This document shows positions 14,585-21,064 of a DNA stretch of 27,380 bases, one piece after another. Origin of the DNA: DATBLE01 sp963719325 (lineage in GTDB: Bacteria; Actinomycetota; Thermoleophilia; Gaiellales; Gaiellaceae); contig CAVRBW010000004.1 of NCBI GenBank assembly GCA_963719325.1, positions 1 through 27,380 on the forward strand, in the 5' to 3' direction. Positions within the stretch are counted from its first letter, which is position 1, and the number at the start of each line of letters is the position of its first letter. Both the position numbers and the translations under genes were made by a program. A model generated the notes under the pieces. The model saw nothing but the letters and a program-made list of their open reading frames with translations, had not been told where the DNA came from and did not search any database.

Positions 14585-17425
14585 ATGCGTGACGTCGACG
14601 GGCTGAATGCCGGGTATGCGAGCTCGATTCTCGAGCAGTACCTCGAGAACCCCGACTCCGTGCCTTCCGAGTGGCGCGCCTTGTTCGAGGGCGGGGCGAG
14701 CGATGTCGTCGCCGGGCTTCCCGGGCTCGTCAGGCTGCTGGAGACGGCCCAGCCTCGGACGGACGGAAACGGCGCCGCCGCCGCCACCGCGCCCGCCCCT
14801 GTCGAGTCAGTCGCACCGCCCCCGCCTCCGCCGGCCGAGGCTCCCGACGAGCTGCTCCTCGGGGGCGTCGCAGCAGCGATGGCGCTCGTCAAGGCGCATC
14901 GGATGCACGGTCACCTTGCCGCCCGGCTCGACCCGCTCGGCTCCGAGCCCGTCGGCGATCCCGCGCTCGAGCCGGACCGGCTGATCCCGAGGCTCACCCC
15001 CGAGCTGCAGGAGCGGATCCCGGCTGGTCTTCTCCGCCTGTCGGTCCCGGCCGAGACGCTCGCCGACGCGCTTCCTCGGCTCCGCGAGACCTACTGCGGA
15101 ACGATCGCGTACGAGATCGAGCACATCTCCGACCACGAGCGCCGCGTCTGGCTCCGGCACGCGATCGAGTCGGGCACCTACCGGGAGCCGCTCGGCCAGG
15201 ACGAGAAGACTCGACTGCTCGAGCGGCTGACCGAGGTCGAGGGGTTCGAGCGGTACCTGCGCAAGGCCTTCCTCGGTCAGAAGCAGTTCTCGCTCGAAGG
15301 GCTCGACGTCCTCGTCCCGATGCTCGACGAGGCGATCACGATCGCGGCCGAGGCCGGAGCGCACGAGGTCGTGATCGGGATGGCGCATCGCGGACGCCTG
15401 AACGTCCTCGCGCACACGATCGGCCAGCCGTACGGGGCAATCCTGCGCGAGTTCGAGGGCGAACGGACGATCGAGGCGGTCGTCTCGGATCCCGAGGGAG
15501 GATCGGGCGACGTCAAGTACCACCTCGGCGCGCAGGGCGTGCGCTCGACCCCGTCGGGCGAGATCACCGTCACGCTCTGCTCGAATCCGAGCCATCTCGA
15601 GGCGGTCGATCCGGTGGTCGAGGGCCGCACGAGAGCGGAGCAGACCGACCGCTCCACACGCGCCGGCGTTCACGATCCCAGCGTCGCCGTGCCGATCCTG
15701 ATCCACGGCGACGCGTCGTTCGCCGGCCAGGGAGTCGTCGCCGAGACGCTCAACCTGGAAGGTCTTGCCGGTTACTCCACCGGCGGCACGCTCCACCTGA
15801 TAGCGAACAACCAGATCGGGTTCACCACCGATCCGGCCGAAGGCCGCTCGACCCGGTACTCCAGCGATCTCGCGAAGGGCTTCGACATCCCGATCATCCA
15901 CGTGAACGCGGATGACCCCGAGGCGGCGATCGCCGCGATCCGCCTGGCGCTGGCGTTCCGGCGGCGCTTCGGGCACGACGTCGTCGTCGACCTCGTGGGA
16001 TACCGGCGCTTCGGTCACAACGAGCAGGACGAGCCGGCGTACACCCAGCCCCTGATGGCCCAGCGGATCGCGGCGCAGGCGACCGTTCGGGAGCAGTTTG
16101 CCGCGAAGCTGGTGGAGGAGGGCGTGCTTCCTGCCGACGAAGCGCAGTCACTCGAGGGCCGCGTCGAGGCGATGCTCCGCAGCGCCCACGAGCAACTGAA
16201 GACGTCACTGGGGCAGGACAACACCGCGTCCTCGGCCGAGCCTTCCCTGCCCGCGGCGTCGAGCGGCATCGTGACGACGGTGACCGCCGAGCGGCTGGGT
16301 GATCTCAACCGCGAGCTGCTCGCCGTTCCGGAGCACTTCACCGTGCACCCGAAGCTCGAGCGCCAGCTTCAGCGTCGCCTGGCGGCATTCGACGCGGGCG
16401 GAATCGATTGGGGGCATGCCGAGGACCTCGCATTCGCAAGCCTGCTCGTCGAGGGGATCCCGATCCGTCTCACGGGGCAGGACACGGAGCGGGGGACGTT
16501 CTCGCATCGACACCTCGTTCTCCACGACGCGAGCACGGGCGAGCGCTATGTCCCGATTCAGCAGCTCGCTGCTGCGAGCGCCTCGTTCGAGATCCACAAC
16601 TCTCCGCTGTCCGAGTTCGGGGCGGTCGGCTTCGAGTACGGCTACTCCGTCGCCGCCCCCGAGGCGCTCGTCCTCTGGGAGGCGCAGTTCGGCGACTTCG
16701 TGAACGGCGCTCAGATCGTCCTCGACCAGTTCCTCGTCGCCGGGCGCTCGAAGTGGGGGGAGACCCCACGGCTCACGCTGCTGCTGCCCCACGGCTACGA
16801 GGGCAACGGCCCCGAGCACTCGAGCGCACGGCTGGAGCGCTTCCTGCAGTCGACCGCACAGAACAACATCCGCGTCGTCAACTGCTCGACCTCCGCCCAG
16901 TACTTTCATCTGCTGCGCCTGCAGGCGCTCGATCCGGTTGCGCGTCCGCTCGTCGTGATGACGCCGAAGGGGCTGCTACGGCTCCGCGAGGCTGCGTCGG
17001 GGCTTCACGAGCTGACCGACGGAGCCTTCGCTCCCGTCATCGACGACCGGAGTGTCCTCAAGGAGCGCGTGCAGCGTCTCGTCCTCTGCTCCGGGAAGGT
17101 CTATTACGACATCGTCGGGCACGAGCTCCGAGCATCGGCCGACGGCGTCGCCGTCGCCCGGATCGAGCAGCTCTATCCCTTCCCGAGCAAGGACGTCGCT
17201 GCCGTCGTGCGCTCGTATCCGCATCTGGACGAAGTCGTCTGGACGCAGGAGGAGCCGCAAAACATGGGCGGTTGGCGCTCGATCCGGCATCGCCTCGAAG
17301 AGGCCTGCACGCCGGGCGTGCGGCTGCGCTTCGTCGGGCGAGCGTGGCGGGCCAGCCCGAGCGAGGGTTATCCGACCGCGCACCTGCGCGAGCAGGACCG
17401 CATCGTCCGCGCTGCGCTGATCTAG
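14585..17425 (+). CDS. sucA: 2-oxoglutarate dehydrogenase E1 component (thiamine-diphosphate decarboxylase)
   Basis: The 946-residue protein is a complete OdhA/SucA-type E1. It decarboxylates 2-oxoglutarate and transfers the succinyl group to the E2 lipoyl domain in the citric acid cycle. The N-terminal E2-docking helix (YASSILEQYLENP ... SEWRALFEGG) is intact, followed by an Ala/Pro-rich linker. The catalytic domains contain GMAHRGRLNVLAH near 265, HLIANNQIGFTTDP near 400 and GHNEQDEPAYTQP near 480. FEYGYSV lies near 682, and a C-terminal domain follows with QEEPQNMGGW. Unlike mycobacterial and corynebacterial enzymes it carries no fused E2 acyltransferase domain. AGGA lies four bases before the ATG. 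E2 and E3 genes are not in this window. Confidence 0.93.
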   Translation: MRDVDGLNAGYASSILEQYLENPDSVPSEWRALFEGGASDVVAGLPGLVRLLETAQPRTDGNGAAAATAPAPVESVAPPPPPPAEAPDELLLGGVAAAMALVKAHRMHGHLAARLDPLGSEPVGDPALEPDRLIPRLTPELQERIPAGLLRLSVPAETLADALPRLRETYCGTIAYEIEHISDHERRVWLRHAIESGTYREPLGQDEKTRLLERLTEVEGFERYLRKAFLGQKQFSLEGLDVLVPMLDEAITIAAEAGAHEVVIGMAHRGRLNVLAHTIGQPYGAILREFEGERTIEAVVSDPEGGSGDVKYHLGAQGVRSTPSGEITVTLCSNPSHLEAVDPVVEGRTRAEQTDRSTRAGVHDPSVAVPILIHGDASFAGQGVVAETLNLEGLAGYSTGGTLHLIANNQIGFTTDPAEGRSTRYSSDLAKGFDIPIIHVNADDPEAAIAAIRLALAFRRRFGHDVVVDLVGYRRFGHNEQDEPAYTQPLMAQRIAAQATVREQFAAKLVEEGVLPADEAQSLEGRVEAMLRSAHEQLKTSLGQDNTASSAEPSLPAASSGIVTTVTAERLGDLNRELLAVPEHFTVHPKLERQLQRRLAAFDAGGIDWGHAEDLAFASLLVEGIPIRLTGQDTERGTFSHRHLVLHDASTGERYVPIQQLAAASASFEIHNSPLSEFGAVGFEYGYSVAAPEALVLWEAQFGDFVNGAQIVLDQFLVAGRSKWGETPRLTLLLPHGYEGNGPEHSSARLERFLQSTAQNNIRVVNCSTSAQYFHLLRLQALDPVARPLVVMTPKGLLRLREAASGLHELTDGAFAPVIDDRSVLKERVQRLVLCSGKVYYDIVGHELRASADGVAVARIEQLYPFPSKDVAAVVRSYPHLDEVVWTQEEPQNMGGWRSIRHRLEEACTPGVRLRFVGRAWRASPSEGYPTAHLREQDRIVRAALI

Positions 17426-17607
17426 CGGCGGCGGAACGAAGCCGCAGCCATCCGTGCCGAGCGCAGCGCCTGCGCAGCAACGACGGGGCCATAGCGCTTG
17501 GCCTGTTCGACGAGCAGCTTGCGCTGACGTGGGGACAACCGTCGCCAGACGTCGTAGGCGGTGATCGCCAAGCCCAGCGGCCCTGCATTTCGTGGCACTT
17601 TCGGCAC
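17422..17607 (-). CDS. Small basic helical protein (61 aa), intact copy of a duplicated gene
   Basis: The product is short, basic and without membrane segments: MPKVPRNAGPLGLAITAYD, then RRLSPRQRKLLVEQAKRYGP, ending ARMAAASFRRR. Two helices with regularly spaced Arg/Lys are likely, and a DNA- or RNA-binding role is possible but unproven. It starts with GTG at 17607. It ends in a CTAG shared with the stop of sucA on the other strand, so the genes converge. A second, frameshifted copy lies about 964 bases away at 18400-18576, which supports this frame as real: the surviving copy keeps its codon pattern. I recognise it only as a small protein of the kind common in this lineage. Confidence 0.6.
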   Translation of the reverse strand: MPKVPRNAGPLGLAITAYDVWRRLSPRQRKLLVEQAKRYGPVVAAQALRSARMAAASFRRR

Positions 17608-17740
17608 GCCCGTATCCTCACACAGCGGCGGTTCTGTCCGCCGTTCGGCCTACGCTGTCAACCTGGCCCTAATAAAACCGTTACAATCTCGCGAAACCGT
17701 GCCCCCACGTCCGGAGGTCTGCATGCCGGTCGAGACACCT
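17436..17740. repeat. Duplicated segment, copy 1
   Basis: From 17436 the sequence (ACGAAGCCGCAGCCATCCGT...) is closely similar to the stretch beginning at 18400. It covers the 61-residue gene, the divergent intergenic region and the start codon region of the next plus-strand gene (GTCCGG-GG--TGCATGCC). Copy 1 has the better Shine-Dalgarno (GGAGG before ATG 17723) and a TACAAT element at 17682-17687 that copy 2 lacks. Confidence 0.75.
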
Positions 17741-18035
17741 TCGATCTTCAGTCGAGTCATCCAGGAACATCTCGAGCTCAAGCGCCGCAACGCCGAGCTG
17801 GAAGGCGACATGCCGCTCTCGAGCTACGAGGCCGAGGACCCGTTCGAGAACCACCCCCTGTTCAAGAGCGAGCAGCAGCTCGTCTCGAGGAGACGATGGA
17901 CGGAACCGAGCGCGCCGTCGTGCGTCGCCGGTGCAGTGGCGCCGTGGCCGGGCGAGGACACACTACGAGCACGCAGTCGCGGACCGCGACGACAGCCTCT
18001 GGGGTCGCTCGCGCGACTTCGACTGGGGCGACTAG
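17723..18035 (+). pseudogene. Small acidic protein gene with several frameshifts
   Basis: The gene starts at ATG 17723 behind GGAGG with MPVETPSIFSRVIQEHLEL, and continues in frame to DPFENHPLFKSEQQ. It then breaks up: ETMDGTER reads in a second frame, PWPGEDT in the first again, and DDSLWGRSRDFDWGD followed by TAG (18033-18035) in the third. Together these pieces read as one coherent small acidic protein of about 100 residues, so I take the gene to have acquired at least three indels. As it stands, the first frame runs on to 18091 and would give a 122-residue protein with an abnormal Arg/Pro-rich tail. The function of the parent protein is unknown. Sequencing errors could give the same picture, though the flanking genes are clean. 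Confidence 0.6.
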
Positions 18036-18299
18036 GAGCAGGGGACCGCCCAGGGTTCCCCCACGAGCCCTCTCCTCCGGGGACGCCGTGACCGGGAAAT
18101 GCCAGTGTGCCGCGGCCGCCATGTCGGTTGCGACGACGGAACCCGTTAGCTCCTTAGCAGCTCTAACCGTGAGATGGAGGACCTGTTCACGAAGCGGTAG
18201 CGATCCGTCGGCACCTGTCGTCAAGCTCGGAGGGTGTCGGCGGGACGGCCATTCCTCTTGACCAGCAGTCATACGGAGCTCATGCAGGTTCGCCTGTAA
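18036..18299. other. Non-coding or decayed stretch with no recognisable gene
   Basis: No frame on either strand gives a protein that I recognise, and there is no tRNA-like fold or clear terminator. Longer open frames run through it only because of high GC. It lies between the end of the frameshifted small gene and the Rhs-like scrap, and is probably decayed sequence. Confidence 0.5.
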
Positions 18300-18398
18300 A
18301 GGGTTCGATGGGGCTCGGGTGTCAGGCTCACCGTCAGCTACCTCTACTACGACGGACACGGCAACCAAACCGCAACCACAGATGCGGCAGCGGACTGA
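18300..18398 (+). pseudogene. Rhs/YD-repeat fragment
   Basis: After an in-frame TAA at 18297-18299 the frame reads RVRWGSGVRLTV and then SYLYYDGHGNQTATTDAAAD before a TGA at 18396-18398. The segment YYDGHGNQ followed by T(A/T)TTD matches the YD-repeat of Rhs/tRNA3(Ser)-type polymorphic toxins (YxYDxxGNxxxxTD). Only one repeat remains, there is no start codon, and it ends exactly where the duplicated segment begins. I infer a scrap of a larger Rhs gene carried in by rearrangement. A chance match is possible in so short a piece. Confidence 0.45.
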
Positions 18399-18399
18399 G

Positions 18400-18576
18400 A
18401 CGAAGCCGCAGCCATCCGTGCGGAGCGCAGCGCCTGCGCAGAAACGACCGGGCCGTACCGCTTGACCTGTTCGACGAGCAGCTGTGCAAGCTGGCGTGGA
18501 GACAATCGATCGCCAGACGTCGTATGCGGTGATCGCCAAGCCCAGCGGCCCTGCATTTCGATGGCACTTTCGGCAC
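18400..18576 (-). pseudogene. Frameshifted second copy of the 61-aa protein gene
   Basis: The GTG at 18576 begins MPKVPS, as in the intact copy at 17607. One extra base then shifts the frame within the sixth codon, giving KCRAAG in place of RNAGPLG. The sense sequence GLAITAYDVWR continues in a second frame, and LSPRQ ... LLVEQVKRYGPVVSAQALRSARMAAAS in a third. The original C-terminal FRRR and stop are lost where the Rhs-like scrap begins. Two or more frameshifts in 180 bases, next to a clean copy, make this a pseudogene. Confidence 0.75.
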
Positions 18577-18708
18577 GCTGCCGTATCCTCACACGCAGCT
18601 GTTCTGGCCGCCGCGCGGCATGCGCGCGCTCACGCCAGACTCCTAAGAGATCTGCTCATCTTGGGAAACCGTTCCCCACGTCCGGTGGTGTGCATGCCTA
18701 AAGACACT
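18400..18708. repeat. Duplicated segment, copy 2
   Basis: This is the diverged partner of 17436-17740. It shows several one- to few-base indels and about 85-90% identity by eye where it aligns. It includes the frameshifted 61-residue gene copy and the same intergenic and start region; the second start codon, at 18694, opens a frame of only six residues (MPKDTR). Confidence 0.75.
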
Positions 18709-18732
18709 AGATGAGCGAGCGAGACGATTCCC

Positions 18733-19595
18733 GTGAGAGCAATCGTGGTGACGGACGAGGCTGCGGGAACGGCCGAGATGACGCTGGTGGAGCGAGCCCG
18801 CACGGACCGGCAGCGATCAACGACGTCCTCGTTCAAGTTCAAGCGTCAGGATTCGTCTCGACGGAGACGATGGACGGATCCGAGCTGGCCGGCGTGGTAC
18901 GCCGGTACAGCACGACGGGACTGTCGGTGGGACAACGGGTGTTCGGCCTCGCGGACTGGCATCGCGACGGCACCCTGGCGGAGTATGTGGCGATCGAGGC
19001 ACGCAACCTCGCGCCGCTGCCGGGCGACGTCGACTTCACGGTGGGCGCGAGCCTGCCAATCTCGGGCCTGACCGCGTGGCAGGGACTGTTCGAGCACGGC
19101 CGTCTTCAGGCGGGGCAGAGCGTCCTCGCGCACGGCGCGGCCGGCGCAGTCGGGTCGATGGTGACGCAGCTCGCACGTGAGTTCGGCGCCTATGTCATCG
19201 GCACCGGACGCGCCGCCGACCGCCAGAAGGCGCTCGACTTCGGCGCGCAGGAGTTCGTCGACCTCGAGAAGGACGCGCTGGAGGACGTCGGTGGCGTCGA
19301 CCTGGTATTCGACGTCATCGGCGGGGACATCCAGAAGCGGTCCGCAAGCCTGATCCGGGCCGGAGGAACCCTCGTGACCGTCGTAGGGCCGCCCGAGGCG
19401 CGGCCCGCCGATGGCCTCGCAGTCGACTTCGTTGTCGAATCCGATCGTGCCCAACTGCGTGAGATCGTTCAGCGGGTCAGGGACGGACGACTGCGAACGA
19501 ACATCGGCACCGTCGCGACCCTCGACGATGCCGTCGCCGCCCTCAACCCGACCGAACGACGCAACGGGAAGACGATCATCCGCATTCGTCCATAA
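18733..19595 (+). pseudogene. Zinc-independent MDR (quinone oxidoreductase-like) gene, frameshifted and internally deleted
   Basis: The C-terminal part is a good NADPH-binding domain of the medium-chain dehydrogenase/reductase family: LTAWQGLFEHGRLQAGQSVL, HGAAGAVGSMVTQLA (the Rossmann glycine motif), FDVIGGD and an ending NPTERRNGKTIIRIRP. The N-terminus begins at GTG 18733 with MRAIVVTDEAAGTAEMTLVER but then changes frame near 18797. From there PAAINDVLVQVQASGFVSTE continues in the frame of the main body. Next, about 20-25 residues of the GroES-like substrate domain, normally between TE and ELAGVV, are missing and replaced by TMDGS. A shortened protein from the ATG at 18711 (294 residues) remains open, but its first ~35 residues are unrelated filler. 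I think it is inactive. Confidence 0.7.
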
Positions 19596-19678
19596 CGACT
19601 CGGAGACGGCAGAGGCCACCGACAATCCCGCGCGGTCGACTTTACGAGCGCCGCGGATTTGTCCAGGCCCAAGAAGCT

Positions 19679-19768
19679 CTAATCGAATGAGGTTTCGAGT
19701 CGTCGCCAGCAGATGAGGCAGCAGGCGAGCGCGAGGAGGAAACAGTCCCTCCATTCAGTTAGAGCTTC
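19679..19768 (-). pseudogene. C-terminal remnant of an insertion-sequence transposase
   Basis: Immediately downstream of, and in frame with, the DUF218 gene stop, the minus strand reads EALTEWRDCFLLALACCLIC followed by WRRLETSFD and a TAG at 19679-19681. The WRD-FLLALACxLICWRRL pattern is the familiar C-terminus of DDE transposases of the IS5-like type. No DDE catalytic residues, start codon or inverted repeats remain. It marks an old insertion next to the decayed region. The family assignment is from memory of the motif and is not certain. Confidence 0.5.
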
Positions 19769-20299
19769 CTAGCAGCCCCGGCGCACGAGCAACGCGTACG
19801 CGAGCTTCGCCGTTTCGAGCGTGCTGGCCCAGACGCGCGTCGCGAGCGACTGGTCAGCACCGTCGGTGTAGACACGGCCGTCGAAGCAGCGCTCGAAGAG
19901 CATCCGCGCGCGGGTGACGTGGTAGCGGGAGCTGGCCACCACGACCGACCGCCAACCTCTCGCCCGGGCAAGACGCGCGAACGCCTCCGCTTCGCCGCGC
20001 GTGTCGTAGGGCTGCGGGTGCATGCATACGACGTGAACGCCGACGGGCCGTCCAGCGCAAAGCCTGTTTGCCTCCGGCCAGGTCGGACTCCAGCCGTCCG
20101 AGACGACCAGGACCGGCGCCACCCCGCGACGGACGAGCGCCAGGCCGCGGGCGAGCCGAGGGCCGCGTCCTCCCGCGAGAACGACGAGCGCATCGGCCCC
20201 ATCCGTGCCCTGCCTGGGCGGCCAGACGAAGAGCACGGCCGCGGCGATCGACCACGCCAGGGCAAGGCCGACGACGAAGAGCAGCCCGATCCGCCGCAC
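19769..20299 (-). CDS. DUF218 (YdcF/SanA/ElyC-like) membrane-anchored protein
   Basis: The 176-residue protein has one N-terminal membrane helix (LLFVVGLALAWSIAAAVLFVW) and an external DUF218 domain. Typical motifs are DALVVLAGG and GLALVRRGVAPVLVVSDG, then YDTRGEAEAFARLA with the conserved Thr-Arg-x-Glu, and SSRYHVTRARMLF near the end. Family members act in envelope or peptidoglycan precursor metabolism (SanA, ElyC), but the reaction is unproven. It starts with GTG at 20299, 16 bases after the stop of a secreted-protein gene in the same orientation, so the two probably form an operon. Its stop codon borders a transposase remnant; the DUF218 domain itself appears complete. Confidence 0.8.
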   Translation of the reverse strand: MRRIGLLFVVGLALAWSIAAAVLFVWPPRQGTDGADALVVLAGGRGPRLARGLALVRRGVAPVLVVSDGWSPTWPEANRLCAGRPVGVHVVCMHPQPYDTRGEAEAFARLARARGWRSVVVASSRYHVTRARMLFERCFDGRVYTDGADQSLATRVWASTLETAKLAYALLVRRGC

Positions 20300-20315
20300 C
20301 GGCGCGGGCGGCGGG

Positions 20316-20843
20316 TTACTTCCGCCTGAGCGTGGCCAGCGCCTTCGCGCAGCCCGCGTTGAGCGCCTGACGCTTCGGCGGGGTCGACTGGCAGTTGATC
20401 AGGTACTCGGTCTTGCGATCGAAGAGCACCGCCATGTGGCTGACCGCCTTCGCGGGACTGGTCAGCGAGATCACGTACTCGAACCCCGGTAGGCCGCCGT
20501 GCTCGACGCGGCGTCCGCTGACCCGCTTGCCCGCGAGCGATCCGATCACCGAGTCGACCTCGTTCTTGTAGCGCGTGAGGTTGGTTGGCGTGATCGCGAC
20601 TCGAAGGTTGTAGCGCGAGACGATGATCAGGTTCACCTTGTCGAGAGCGACAGCACCCCGGGCTGCCGCTTTCGATCCGGCCGACTTCTGGAACGTGATG
20701 CTGCCGACCTTCTTGAACGACGACGGGTAGGCGAAGGTGATCCCGATCCCGCCGACCTCAAAGGACTTGTCGCCTCCGCCGGCATGAGCCGCGGTCCCGA
20801 AGACGAGTGCGGCGGCGAGCAGGATCAGAGTGGCTCGCCGCAT
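20316..20843 (-). CDS. Small secreted protein, possibly PsbP/Mog1-like fold
   Basis: The 175-residue product begins with a signal peptide (MRRATLILLAAALVFGTAAHAGG), cut most likely after AHA. The mature part opens with a GIGITFAYPSSFKKV strand-turn-strand unit. It then has alternating strands and a helix (NLTRYKNEVDSVIGSL), a GLPGFEYVISL strand, and a HMAVLFDRKTEYLINCQS strand. This arrangement resembles PsbP/DcrB/Mog1-like domains of bacterial exported proteins; that is inference from the pattern. Two Cys near the C-terminus could pair. ATG at 20843 follows GGAGAAGGTG. It lies directly upstream of the DUF218 gene and may share its transcript. Confidence 0.72.
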   Translation of the reverse strand: MRRATLILLAAALVFGTAAHAGGGDKSFEVGGIGITFAYPSSFKKVGSITFQKSAGSKAAARGAVALDKVNLIIVSRYNLRVAITPTNLTRYKNEVDSVIGSLAGKRVSGRRVEHGGLPGFEYVISLTSPAKAVSHMAVLFDRKTEYLINCQSTPPKRQALNAGCAKALATLRRK

Positions 20844-20845
20844 AG

Positions 20846-20947
20846 CTACACCTTCTCCAGCAACTCGAGCGCCTCGTCGCACACCCGGTCGAGCGCAGCG
20901 CGCCCGAAGAGCGTGGACGTAGCCAGGCAGCCGGCACCGATCACCAT
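20846..20947 (-). CDS. Possible 33-residue leader or remnant ORF
   Basis: MVIGAGCLATSTLFGRAALD followed by RVCDEALELLEKV ends two bases before the secreted-protein start at 20843. GAGGAACGGGG precedes the ATG. The amino-acid pattern (a hydrophobic start, then an amphipathic helix) looks protein-like and the stop lies tight against the next gene, but no family is recognised. It could be the tail of a lost gene or a short translated leader. Weakly supported. Confidence 0.3.
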   Translation of the reverse strand: MVIGAGCLATSTLFGRAALDRVCDEALELLEKV

Positions 20948-21064
20948 GACCCCGTTCCTCAACGGGTCCGACCCTACGCATCTCGCGAGGTGAACGCAAT
21001 GGGCCGCGAGGCGGATCGACTCGGCCCGAAGTCTTAACTCCGGCGGGCGCGTGCCGATGAACAG

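Noticed and set aside
17641..17700. Sigma-70-like promoter before the small acidic gene
   Set aside because: TACAAT at 17682-17687 is a fair -10, but the nearest -35-like CTGTCA gives a 21-base spacer, too long to claim a complete promoter.
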